Shown: piece by piece, positions 36,498 through 47,356 of the stretch
How the letters are laid out: every line of letters begins with the position of its first letter
Position numbering within the stretch: position 1 is the stretch's first letter
Origin: Linanthus parryae
Lineage: Eukaryota > Streptophyta > Magnoliopsida > Ericales > Polemoniaceae
Assembly: GCA_023055425.1 (NCBI GenBank)
Contig: JALGPY010000001.1
Coordinates: 73,650,994-73,714,993 of the forward strand
Direction of reading: 5' to 3'
DNA: 64,000 bases
Made by a program: the position numbers and the translations under genes
The notes under the pieces: model-generated
The model's input: only the letters and a program-made list of their open reading frames with translations
Told to the model about the DNA's origin: nothing
Database searches by the model: none

Positions 36498-37244
36498 CTA
36501 CCTTGTCACCATCACTCCTGCGGGTGACTGATCCTTGATGTCCTCCCATCGAGGCAAAGGAGTGGGGTTAAACGGCCCTGGCGTTTGTTCATCTGCCATT
36601 TCAGTGAACCACACTGCCTCGGAGAGGTGCGCCTCATCCAGGTTAAAAGGGTTTACCGAAGCTGGTATCTCCACTACTCTGTCGTTCCAGATAGCTTTCA
36701 TCACTTGGTGAGCTGTTGAGGGGACTGCATCGAAGCGATGAATCCAGGCCCGGCCGATGATCATATGATACGTAGTGTTCGCATCAATGACATAGAATTT
36801 GGCTGAACAATTGATTTTGCCAATCTGGACACCCAGACGGATCCATCCTATTGTCATCCTGGAGTCGCTTCCAAACCCCATCAGCGGGGACGGTCGTCTG
36901 ACAATCTTCTGCTCCGGGATCCCTGCGAGCTTCGGAGTGTTGAGCGAGACCACGTTAACTGCCGCTCCTCCGTCGACAAATGCTCGTTTGAACTCGACAC
37001 CATTGATTACTGCCATCATGTACAAAGGCTTCTGGTGGCTCGCGTCTGTCCTTTTGTCGCTTGCGGAGAAGGTTATGACTTTTTCTGTGGAGCGGGATGC
37101 TCTGAAAACCTTCCCATTGGAAACCACGATATCCTCCTCGTAGTATTCCGCTATCCTTAGGATCGCCTTTGTCATTTCCTTCCGGCATTTCTCTGAAAAG
37201 TTCATTTCATCGAAGAACCTGCTGAACCCGTGCGACCCTTTCAT
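36498..37244 (-). pseudogene. pol: Tat aspartic protease
   Basis: 248 codons. The retropepsin core is KRAFVDGGAAVNVVS, where the usual D-S/T-G is DGG, a variant common in Tat elements. Flap-side and second-half motifs follow: KFYVIDANTTYHMIIGRAWIHRF (read in two parts) gives the I-L/I-G-R motif. Stops at 37284 upstream and 36498 downstream are in frame with gag and RT, and a further TGA lies near 36340 in the linker. So gag, protease and RT were one continuous frame, now interrupted. Confidence 0.93.
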
Positions 37245-37283
37245 CCGACCGGCACGTTCGTCCTCCGTGTCTATGCTGTAGTC

Positions 37284-38945
37284 CTACTCAGTGTAGACTT
37301 CAGCAACGATGGGTAGACCATCTTCAGAAATCTCTTCGAGGTCCGTTATCGCGATCATGGCAACCTCTTTGCAATTCGGCTCTTGCTCTGCATGGGCAGG
37401 CAGTGGATTGTTTCGCACATCCTGCCTCTGGTCGCTGACAATCAACTCACCATCTTTCATCTTTCGACTCACCATGTTTTTGAGCTTCTTGCAGTCAGCC
37501 GTGGGATGCATAATCTTTCCGTGGCATTCGCACCACTTTGGGTCCCTCATCATCTCCTTGGAGGGTATCCTTTCAAGCGGCGGCAAGATACCATCTTTAC
37601 GCCATTGCTTGCACAAGTCTATCGCTTCTTCCACCGAACAGGGTAGAGGTGGCGCATCCAAGTTTGTAACCCTAGGCTGTTTTTGTGGCGAGACTGTATT
37701 AACCTCAGCTTCACGCCCCCTCTTGTAGCTGAACCTTCCAATTTTAGAAGTACTTCCACTCGGGGATCGTTCAGGGGCGTGCTTCTTCTTTTGCCTCTCC
37801 ACTATAGGCTCTATGTTCTTCGTGCATTCGATCAGCTTCGAGAATGTAGGAGTTTGTAGGTTGATGAGCATACCTTTTTACTCGTCTCGCATGCCTTTCA
37901 GACATATTTCTACGAGCCTGCCCTCAAGCACTTCATCTCTGCATTCCAGGGACTTGGCTCTGAACTTCTTGATGAACGTCACTCCATCCTCCTCGCGCTT
38001 CTGGTACATGAGAGAGAGATGAATCATCGTCACCTTTTCTTCCACCTGGAAGAATTTGGTATAGAACTTCTGGACCAAGTCGTCCCAGGTCTTCACGGAT
38101 CCAGCCTCCAACGTCCTGTACCACTTGTAGGCCACGTTCCCCAGAGATTTCGGGAACTCGCGCATTAGCAACTTGGGATCCGCCCCATATGGCCCCATCA
38201 CATCGATGAAGCGCATGACATGCTCGTGGGCGTTTCCGTTTACATCTTCGAACTTGTCCCATTTAGGAGCCTTGTACCCGGCAGGGTTAGGCATGAGGTA
38301 GATCTCGCGTGGGATAGGGGGATCGTTGTCAAACTTCGGGATGATGGTATCAGCGAATGGTTGGTTGGCTAAGAAGTTTCCATGCGCCGCTGCAGCGATG
38401 TCATGCACTCCCGTGCACTTCCCCCAGCAGCAGGAGGAAGGGTTGTTGCAGGTGGAGGCGACACATATGCCGCGGTCGGGCTGGGACCGTACTGTGAATT
38501 CACGTTGCCCCCACGTTGCCCGCGGGGGAGACAAGGGGTATTGTGAAGAAGGATTGGGTACCAAAGTTGGCGGTTGAGGAATATGAGTGGCGAGAGGCAA
38601 TGTTTGAGCTGTTTGCCCCTGAACTGAGGGCAACTGCACCGTCGCCGGCGGGGTTTGCAGGTTATGGTTAGGTGGCGTGGGTGTCACCCCAATCCCTTGA
38701 GTGGTGGAGGCTCCTCCTCCCTGAGAGACGGCGACGAACGATGTGGGATTCGGTGCAAGGGTCCCCAGAATGGCCATTATCCGTTCCATCTGCGCGGATT
38801 GAGCCTTTGCTTGATTTTGGATGGTGGCGTTCAAGGCTTCTAGCGTCGGAGCCTCACCGGCGGCCGTAGGAGTGTGACGGGTCTCCTCACCCGAGGTGGT
38901 CTCTGTGGAGGGCGATCTGTTACTGACATCATCTTCATGAGACAT
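37284..38945 (-). pseudogene. gag: Tat gag
   Basis: I chose the start MSHEDDVSNRS at 38945, inside the interior and 40 bp from the LTR; the longer ORF from 39017 begins within the LTR. The N-terminus is Ser/Thr/Pro-rich with a low-complexity QTPPATVQ region. The retrotrans_gag core has FADTIIPKFDNDPPIP, GYKAPKWDKFEDVNG, HVMRFIDVMGPYGA, AYKWYRTLE and WDDLVQKFYTKFF. A TAA at 37878-37880 interrupts the frame. It continues from 37871 with a basic region and a zinc-like WCECHGKIMHPTADCKKLKN. A TAG at 37284-37286 ends this part before the protease. Confidence 0.93.
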
Positions 38946-38984
38946 GGTTGCTTGCAATGGTAAGTTCACGTCAGGTTCACCAAA

Positions 38985-39604
38985 TGTGTACGAGAGAATC
39001 ATGCAGAGAGAATTCAATATACACCAAGAGTAGGGGATAGAAAGGACACAGGATGTATAAGGTCGTGTGTAGGGAGAGAGTAAGACAATAGCACTGTATG
39101 AGAGAGACAGGATTTTGGCAGAGCTTACGCGTATCTCAGGTGAGTCCGCCCTTGTATGGAAGGGTTAACGATCCTATATATAACGGAGAATGTGACCGTT
39201 GTAGTGTGGTTAATGCTCCCTTTAATGGCGGCTTAATGAGCTTAACCACAACGGCACGTTCGTCCGCGTATATAGGGACCGTTACGGCACGTTACCCGCG
39301 TATACCGGAACCGTTACGAGGTTGACCGGGTTGACCGGGTTTATGGAGCTCGTGCCATAAATCTCTCAAAGCAGTTTTTAGGGTCGCGCGCGGGCTTGGT
39401 TGTCGCTCGCGCGCGACAGGACTTACTCTAGCCTCCAAACCACTAAGTCCCTACAAGTCCCGTGTGGTGATATGCGAGGGCCCTGTCTCGCAGCCCCCAC
39501 GTGGATCAGCGCGGCTGGTGATCCAGTGTGTGTGGAGCACAACTAGGTGTGCTGGATGATCGCCACGTGGCTAAGATCTGCTTTTCCAGAAAGCACTATC
39601 TACA
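38985..39604 (-). repeat. 5' LTR of the Tat element
   Basis: 620 bp matching 24844-25468. On the minus strand it runs TGTAGATAG...CTCTCGTACACA. Two TATA-like boxes for the minus strand are TATATA at 39269-39274 and TATATATAG at about 39174-39182. The minus-strand sequence just inside it, TTTGGTGAACCTGACGTG (38967-38984), sits where the PBS should be; its tRNA is not clear to me. Confidence 0.92.
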
Positions 39605-42344
39605 GTAGTCATCGTCGAGAACAGGTTGATCATCATGATTGCCATTTACCTTCAATGTAGGTATCATCATCTTGCGTTTAACCTGCAATCTTTGGCATCG
39701 TCTCTATAATGGTATCAATGCTTTGTCAAGTATGTCAACATTGCCACTAAATATTCTCCATGGAGTCCAAATTTCAGCCGGCTTGTAAAACTTGAGCTGC
39801 ACCGGCAAAGAAAAGACTTCTTTTTCTAGTCTTCAAAAATTATGTTCTTGAATCTTCAGTGTCCATCATTGTTTCTGCACTTCGAATATCACTGCGCTTG
39901 TGGAACTTAGGCAATTTCTTGATTGTACTCAGCCTCCAAAGGTCACACTCGCCATTATCTTCGCAATTGGTGTCTTCCCTGGCCGTCGAATACTTCATGG
40001 GCTCAACTTGTTTCAATCAACTCCCGTGGTCATCTATTCTCATGTTTTTCATGGCGCACCAATATTTTCTCCAAGCCTGCACGGCCACAACACTGCTACT
40101 ATGATGCCCACCAAGAAAGCAAGCAATGCGGACCTTATGTTTGCTGCTAGGAATCGAAGACCTTAATCGCTATTGATGCGAACCTGCGACTAATCTGAGT
40201 CTCCATGCCTTTTGGATCATTATCAAGGGTTCCGATGCCATCAGGAAGTCACTGTTGTAATCAAAACATCGCCACGACTCGTCCATCTTCGAGTGCTCTG
40301 GCTTCACATTGCTACCCAACATCATCAATCTTGAGAACGTAGAACCTGCAAGTGAAAACAAGAAAAGAATTTGTACGGGACTATCTTTGACTTCACCATC
40401 ACTTTGGCTGCTTCATTTATCGTTGCCACTGCGACTTGGATCATCTCAGCGACACCTTAAGAACGTCTCCAATTATTGAGTCAATCTTCATGTCATTCTC
40501 GCGGATCATCGCTCATGTTTCGGATTTCAAAGCTGCTAAAATTTTTGTTTTACCTGCAATTGAAATGGCCTCGACAAATTTCAGAAACTCCACAGCACTA
40601 CAAGTGAAAAGGCCACCATCACTCGCCATTGGTGCCATCACGACCTTGCGCATATGATCATGCCTCCGGGTGATATTATCGTAAACATTATGGCAACATC
40701 AAGTGAAGTTAATTCCAACTGTATGTCGCATGTTCTTAGTTGGTGGGAGAAGGCCAAACTTGTCAGATGATCACAAAGTATCCGGATCCAACTTTCACAG
40801 ATATGACTAATACATCGTTGAAGGTCAGCCCCTATGGAAATAAAGTTTTTTTTAGTCTCTGCTCAAGTGCATCCCGCCTTTGGAGCTTGTGTGGTCCCCG
40901 TCTCTTGCTTGCTGGATGCTGCTGGTGTTCTTTTGGACCATCTTGTTCCAAATAAATCTCGCCCAGGATTGTGGTCGCTTCATGGTCGCTGTGTCTTGCT
41001 TCCTGGATGCTACTGCTGCTCTTTTGGGCCATCGTGTTGCAAATAAAGCTCGCCTAGGCTTGTTGTCGCTTCTCGGGTTGCTCCCAATCCAAATGACGTT
41101 GACGAAGATGCCACTTCCGAACATCAGGTTGACCATGTTCACTGCTTAGATGGCCTCGCAGTTACGATGACCAAGGTCCACCTCGCCATTATCTGCATTG
41201 ACTCTTGACTAGAAGAACTCAAGGTGCGACCCTAGGTGTTTGATATCGCCGCTGCAAATGGTGTCGTTGAAAAAACAATCTCCACGCTTGCGCCAGCTAT
41301 GCAGCTCGGTCCATCTAGATTGAGAACTCAAGGCCCAGTATGGGAGTGTGCCTCAGGTTCACATCTGAAACCTAACAACCTCATCTTTGATCAACATTAC
41401 ATTTTTTATGTTCTTTGATTGACAAACTCTGGAGTAGCATAATGGAAACAATCGCGTCGACTGCAGTTGAAGGATGAAAGAACCTGAAAATAAAATGAGA
41501 AATTAAGCCAAAAAAAAAGTGTATCAAAATAGCAGATGCGATATTTTTTCAAAGTGGCAGACAAGTCGTCGAAGTATGCGTAAAGAGAAGAAGTCGCAGT
41601 GTCAAGGCATATTTATTTGCAAGAATGAGAAAAATGGGCATGCGGAAATTCATTGACTAAAGAAAAATGGGCTTTGATTCTGAGAAGAATAAGAAGAAAG
41701 CAATGTCACGGAGGGTCTCTGCTTGTTCTTCAAGTTCTAGAAGTGAAAAGCGTTATTATCATAATGATGAGTCTGTTTGTTGAAGATCTGAAGTTGAAGT
41801 GAGAAAGATAGCTTACTGGTATGTGTTTGGAATCCTTATATAGAAATCAAAGAAATTCCAAACAAGCTCAAAATTCTCGTAGAGATAGAGATCAAAATTC
41901 GCTTTTAAGCCAAAATATTCTCGCGATTGTGATAAGATTTGTTGGTTCAGCTCAAGTTGATTTTTGCAAATTCTCTGAGAGATAGAGACTGAAGGAAGTT
42001 TATCTCAATCTTATTGGTTACTCAATATTGTATGGCGGACTCATCATGAAATTCAAGCGTCCATCAGGAAAAAAAATAAAGAAGCTTACATCTAGCTGTG
42101 TTCATTGAGTCAAAGAAGTAACAAAATGAAAACAAACAAGCTACGAATTTGCCAATGGTTTCCCTGTTGTAGATTTTGAGAATACCCATCAAGGGCCTAA
42201 ACAAAAGAGAGCCTACAATACAAGTCCCGACAATTTTGAAAAATTGTCCCCGATCCAGAAAGTCGTCGGAGTTATCTTAAGAATTCGAGACAAATCCGCC
42301 TACACAAGCTGCAAACAAGGCGAATTAGTCTCGAATGGGGAATT
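39605..42344 (+). other. Non-coding 3' interior of the gag-only element, with a small duplication
   Basis: 2.7 kb without a supported gene. A ~91-bp imperfect tandem pair starts at the TCTTGCTT words at 40903 and 40994 (TCTTGCTT-CTGGATGCT...TTTTGG-CCATC...AAATAAA-CTCGCC). Many scattered ACCTGCAA-like words lie at 39680-40560. A PPT-like AATGGGGAA precedes the 3' LTR at about 42335-42343. No pol motif was seen on either strand. Confidence 0.65.
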
Positions 42345-42989
42345 TGTAGACATGGAAAATTTAACAAATTTAATTTCCACGTTTTAAGTTATCGCACGTC
42401 GAGCGGTACGCTACAAATGAAAATTGACATAAAACACCCTATGAAAAAGGGTGTGTGAATAACTGAAATTTGCTAGCTCTTTAATTAAATATTAAAAGAT
42501 AGTAATTATTTCTGTTATTAAATATTATCTCTAAAAAAATAAATTAATTAAGAGATAAGTATTGAAAGTCCACATCATCCCTCATTCTCCACTATAAATA
42601 GAGGGCCATCTCAAGGAGAAAAACACACTTGGAGATTCAGAAGTAGCAGAGCTCTGATGAACAAGCCATTCAAGGACCGAAGAATCTCATCGCTGCTCTG
42701 AATTGCCGCCTTCGCCTACATCAGAGATCCCAACTCCGCGCAAACCGGAGAAATCACATTCGCCTACATCGGATATCAAAGCCCTGCTCAAATCGGAGAA
42801 GATCAGATCCGCATAAATCGGAGAAGATCAACCCCCTCAATCAAATAAGGGGAGAAGAATCAAAGGATATTATTTTATTATTTAAGAAAACACATACCCG
42901 AGATTGTAGTCCCGCTTTATTACTCACTTAAATTGAACTTTTCGCAGATTTACTTGTTTATTTTCTTGAACAACAAATTTGTGTGAACA
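42345..42989 (+). repeat. 3' LTR of the gag-only element
   Basis: 645 bp, from TGTAGACATGG to TTTGTGTGAACA, followed by the TSD GATAC (42990-42994). The TATA box ACTATAAATA is at 42591-42600. Compared with the 5' LTR it has small deletions in the TCGGAGA repeat zone (one CGGAG unit fewer near 42780) and scattered substitutions. Confidence 0.93.
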
Positions 42990-42994
42990 GATAC

Positions 42995-43355
42995 CTTAAA
43001 ATCTCGGGCTCAACTCAGTTAGGAAGTGAGACATAATTCCATATTATAAGTTCCTAGACAAATACATCACGACATTCGACCTCATATCAAGAACGAGGTA
43101 AATTGAGTTCCGAGGACGTCACTCTCCTAAGGGGGAGAGGATATAACACTTTGAATTTTTGTACCAGAACCTGCCATGCCATCACATTTCGTATTAGCAC
43201 ATGACATTACATGAAATATTAACATGATTGCACATATTAGATTTCATCATATCTTATATGCTGGTTTTACATAACGACACTATACGTTCATCGAGTAATT
43301 GGTTGGGTATTTGGTTTAAGCTTCGAGGACAAAGCTCGGTTTAAGGGGGGAAGGA
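42995..43355 (+). other. 3' end of the LARD-like interior with polypurine tract
   Basis: Resumes directly after the TSD of the gag-only element. Ends with TTAAGGGGGGAAGGA at 43341-43355 immediately before the 3' LTR, a typical plant Gypsy PPT. A second purine run, AAGGGGGAGAGGA, lies at 43129-43141. No coding sequence seen. Confidence 0.8.
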
Positions 43356-46300
43356 TGTAATACCCCGATTCGAGACAAGAGGACAATTTAGTAATTTTAG
43401 TAAAGTTTGAGAATTTATTTTGAATATCTAAAATTATTTGGGGATTTTAATTGTAGTTTTCACAAGATGTAAACTAGTCGAATAGAGATATGATATGGGG
43501 AGGTGATTGTAGTTTAGAGAAGTTAGAATCTAATAAAGTAATGGTGGAGGAAAGTGTAATTGGAAGAACTATTTGTATGTATGTACGTACTAATTCTTGT
43601 CAGCAACCGTATTTCATTTTACCCGAACCGTATAAATAGTATAACCCAACATTATATACAGTATCTTTATACCTACCCGTATCGTTTCTTTAACCCGACC
43701 CAACAACACGGTATCATTATACGTATATTCATACATAACCAGTATTTCGTTACGACCCGACCCACAACCCAACTCCTCAATATTTTATTATTACTTTTCT
43801 TCTTCTTTTCTCCCACTTCCCCAACCGGGTTTCTACCAAACCCATCTCTAATTACCTCTCCTATAAAATCCTTGTTGTTCTTCTTCTTTTTCTTCACCAA
43901 CAACAACTCTAACCTCCCTCCCTCTTTTGGGCGTACCCGAACACACCATCACCATCACCATCACCACCATCTCTCCCTCATTTCTCAACCACCCTCACAT
44001 CTCCATTTCTCCCTCTGCGGAAACTGAACAGCAGCAACAACAACTACAAGAACAACTACAACCCCCATTGGCATCACCACCGCCAACCCCAACACCACTA
44101 TCATCAACACCACCTTCATCACCACCATCTCTGCCCCCTCTCAATATCTCTGCCTCCCTCTCAATACACAATAACATAAACAAACAACAACTACAACAAT
44201 CACCATCACCAACAATCACCACCACAACACCACCTCCATCTCCACGGCACCACCACCATGGCCGACACCACCACCACCCACCTCCCTTTGTCTCTCTCTC
44301 CTCTCACCCACACCTCTGTTTTCTTTCTCTCCTAAACCCAGCACCAGCAAAACCTTAACACCACCATCATCATCATCATCATAACCGTCGTCACCACCAC
44401 TGCCGCCATCACCACCAACATCCCCATCACATCCACCTTCAGTTCCACCCTCTCTCTCCCTCCTTTCGACCTTCCCTCAGCTTGGCGACCCTCTCTGGTC
44501 GCCTGAAACAGAGCAGCAATCAGCAACTGTGGTTGCAGCGGCGACAAATCCACCGCCGAATCCGACCCGGAGGTCCGACCCGACGGGAGACCAAGTCGGC
44601 ACCGCCCCCTCTGCCCTTCCTCTTCCCTTTTGGTGACCTCCCCACACCCCTAGGGGGCCGACCGAGTCCAGGGAGTCCAATTTCCGTCCACCCAATAGCC
44701 GAAAGACCATAAATTCCGTCGAGTTTCCGACGAAACTTCGGCGATCGATTTCCTGGTCATTCGGTAACCAAATCCGTTACTTTTTGTCTTGAATCTTGTT
44801 ATTTGGACTTGAATTAGAGTTCTAGATCATTATAATTGTATGGATATCAAGAAATAATCAAATTCATGAATTGGGTCATAGAGTCTTGAAGAAGATGATA
44901 TAAGGGGGTGATTTGTGTATTAAAAAGGGAAATTAAGGGTATGTTGTGTTAAATCAGAAACTAGTTATGTTAGTGGGAGGTAACTAAGTGTTAGATTCAT
45001 AACATTTTGGGGTTCTTGTCGCAGTTACACAAATCTGAGATTTTAAATAAATTTAATATCTATATAAATAAATTAAAATTAGTATTCTCAATTTCTTATA
45101 TAATCTACATAAATATATCATTGTAGAACGATTAAAGAAGTGTATATCTGGGTAATTAAAGTATATTATATTTTAAAAGTTTATGGATAAAGTTTTACAC
45201 TAATAATGAAATTGTTTCGTTTAATAAATATATGACTACTCTAGTAATATGAATAAAAGATATTATTAGTATAATTTAGAATTTTTCCAAAAATAAATAG
45301 CTATAATTTCTCTCTTAAGAAATTGTGAATTTAAAATATATTGTGAAGGAAAACATTATTTTAAATATTTTCAAGGTTAGAGGTAATATCCTCTTGAAAC
45401 AATCAAGCTCTTTATTAGATTAAAAATTACTAATCGTTTTTGTAAAATATTATTTAGTAAAATAATATATATATATATATATATTAATTAGAGGAGTATG
45501 CAGTAAAATCAAGTATGAACTTTCTTGATAAAAGTACTTAGTAACTATTTTGTTAAATTTTGGAGATTTTCCACGATTAATAGCTACAAATCATTTTTTT
45601 CCGGGAAAGTTTTGAATCAAAAATATATTGTAAGAGAAAAATGTGTTTTTAATTATTTGTTAAATTATTGAATAAAGTTAGAACTAATATTCTCTTGGAA
45701 TATATGCATTTCTTACATTAAAGTTAACTAAATTGATTTTGTGAAGTGATATTATTTAGTAAATTTCAAATACTTATAATTACAAAGTTTATGGCTAATT
45801 GTATGCTTAATTGAATTTGAGCTCTTCTACGTAAAAGAAATGCCACACATTTACCAAAAAAATTATAAATATCCATTTTATTTATAAAAAATAAATACAC
45901 ACTCCTTATAATTGGCTTGAAGTTATTCTAAACAAATACAATGAGGGAGTTGGGTTGTCTTGAAATCTAAAATAAAGAGCTCACTTCGGAATTAGAACAT
46001 TGGTTGCATAATTCCATTTAACATGCTAGTTAGGACTTGGATTGATCATAAATTATAATTTGTAGGCGACGTGTTCACAGACGAAGGCTACGTCTACCTG
46101 TAGGAACTATATCTTGATAATTGCTGTTGCGATTTGAGGTGAGTAAACATGCCTTACCTAATGTGCCCGTCCTCATTTCGTGTCCAAATATTTTTATAAT
46201 TTTATGTATCAAAATGTGGTTTGTGATATACGTGTTGATGTGAGATTTCAATTATGTGTCAAAGTGTTTTCTTTCAAACTTATCACATGGAAAATAATAA

Positions 46301-47102
46301 TGCGTAATAACGTAAAGTGGAAACAGTTATGCGGCATAACATTATTTTGGATTTGGATATTATATATTTTGCTCGGTTGCAATTAGTCCCGGGCTGCTCC
46401 ATGTACTCACCCGTCTGGCCGCGAAAAGTCTTAGGGGGGGGGGGGGGGTGCCGGCACTTAAGGTCTTGGATGCATGGGATATGGTTGGATACTTATGAGA
46501 TACTGTGATGGATTATGGTTTATGGATTGGTTTGTTCCCCGCTACAACTAAATAATAAATATGGATTTTTATGAGAAAGAAAAAGGAATATTTGGATTTT
46601 GGAAATTCCCTAATTGGGGAAAATATTATGGTTGGAAACGACCCTCTGGGTTATACACATTGTGGTGATTTGTGAATATACTCATACGAACAAAAGATTA
46701 AATAAAGGATTGGAAAAATATATATCTTTTCACACGTGGTTATCAGTGATAAATTTTTTGCTTACTCTTAATTATTATCTTTGTTTATTAAAGGAAAATG
46801 TCTCTTATCCGGTTTACGTGTTTGGGTGTTTACTTACTCAGCATTTCTTGCTGAATTTGGAAAAACTGCGGTCTTTGTTTCTTCCCCCCACAGGTCTAGG
46901 AAAAGGAAGCTCGGCATACGGGGATTCACAAACTCATGTAGTGTATGGTAGTATTATTAAGAAGTTAAACTCTTAGTTTAATCTCACATTGTGTATTAGT
47001 ATGTAAAATATCGTTGGAGACAAATTCAAAGTTTATAATATATAATTATCGGATGTGTTGTTCTTGATTTCCGCATCTTCATTTTGAGTAGCACCCTCCT
47101 AG
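43356..47102 (+). repeat. 3' LTR of the LARD-like element, last 46 bp missing
   Basis: Begins TGTAATACCCCG after the PPT. Matches 2761-3558 and 6305-8410 of the 5' LTR and has neither the Copia nor the hAT insertion, so it preserves both empty sites. A TATA box TATAAATAG is at 43631-43639. CAC/CAT and CAA simple repeats (43940-44440) create His/Gln-rich spurious ORFs. A G-run of about 14 sits at 46433-46447. Homology stops at CCTCCTAG (47102); the terminal 46 bp present at 8411-8456 are absent. Confidence 0.93.
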
Positions 47103-47284
47103 CTACTCAATAGTTTTTCCTCCCATTATTGACTATATTGACTACCGATTTTAGCTCAAAAAAATATTAAATACCAATTTATCTCATCAATTTTCGGAAA
47201 TGATATCTTTAATTTCGTTACATTTTGGTTATATACTTTTTAATTTTCTAAAGTTTAACATTTTTATAAAAGTTACATTAATTC

Positions 47285-47356
47285 ATTGAAAATCCCACGT
47301 GGCAATTTCTCACGCAAAGCTGAATGAGACATTCTCAAATAGTATATAGTACAAAT
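47285..47356 (-). repeat. Dispersed ~70-bp repeat, copy 1 (candidate LINE 3' sequence)
   Basis: Resembles 52325-52395: both have CCCACGTGG-AATTYCT, GCAAAGCT and GACATTCTCAAATAGTATAT in order. Copy 1 lies immediately 3' of the RNase H end of a minus-strand LINE, so it may be that family's 3' UTR. The interval 47103-47284 is AT-rich with nothing recognised. Confidence 0.6.

Larger units (their letters stand above)
24844..39604 (-). mobile_element. Tat-lineage Ty3/Gypsy retrotransposon with antisense PMD gene
   Basis: LTRs are at 38985-39604 (5' for this strand) and 24844-25468 (3'), nearly identical by eye. On the minus strand the order is gag, protease, RT, RNase H, archaeal-type RNase H, integrase, which is the Tat order with its hallmark second RNase H. 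Between integrase and 3' LTR lie tandem repeats and a spliced gene on the plus strand. Flanks GTAGC (24839-24843) and GTAGT (39605-39609) are a 4/5 match and the best candidate TSD. Coding regions have multiple stops, so this copy is not autonomous, but LTR similarity suggests a fairly recent insertion. Confidence 0.93.
20957..42989 (+). mobile_element. Gag-only LTR retrotransposon (TR-GAG-like), split by a Tat element
   Basis: LTRs at 20957-21634 and 42345-42989 start TGTAGACATGG and end TTTGTGTGAACA. The 5-bp target duplication GATAC is at 20952-20956 and 42990-42994. The interior has a PBS-like site, a gag pseudogene, a minisatellite and a non-coding 3' part. No protease, RT, RNase H or integrase was found outside the nested Tat element. 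Removing the nested 24844-39604 leaves about 7.3 kb. Known plant elements with LTRs and only gag (TR-GAGs) fit this organisation. Gag similarity is to Tat/Athila-type gag, so a related autonomous element probably supplied pol (inference). Confidence 0.92.
2761..47102 (+). mobile_element. Very large non-coding LTR retrotransposon (LARD-like, chromovirus-type ends) hosting all nested insertions to 47102
   Basis: The two LTRs (5': left of window through 8456, interrupted; 3': 43356-47102) match closely over kilobases. LTR ends are TGTAATACCCC and GGGGTGTTACA, an imperfect inverted pair. A PBS follows the 5' LTR (8459), and a purine tract precedes the 3' LTR (43341-43355). After removing nested elements the interior is 8457-20956 plus 42990-43355, most of it the tandem array, and I find no gag, protease, RT or integrase. 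Long LTRs with a non-coding interior fit the LARD class. The iMet PBS and LTR style fit chromovirus (Tekay/Del-like) ancestry, which is inference. Confidence 0.85.

Noticed and set aside
43560..44358. Overlapping ORFs of 155 and 143 codons rich in His, Thr, Gln and Pro
   Set aside because: They are translations of CAC/CAT/CAA simple repeats inside the 3' LTR; the matching place in the 5' LTR does not keep the frame.
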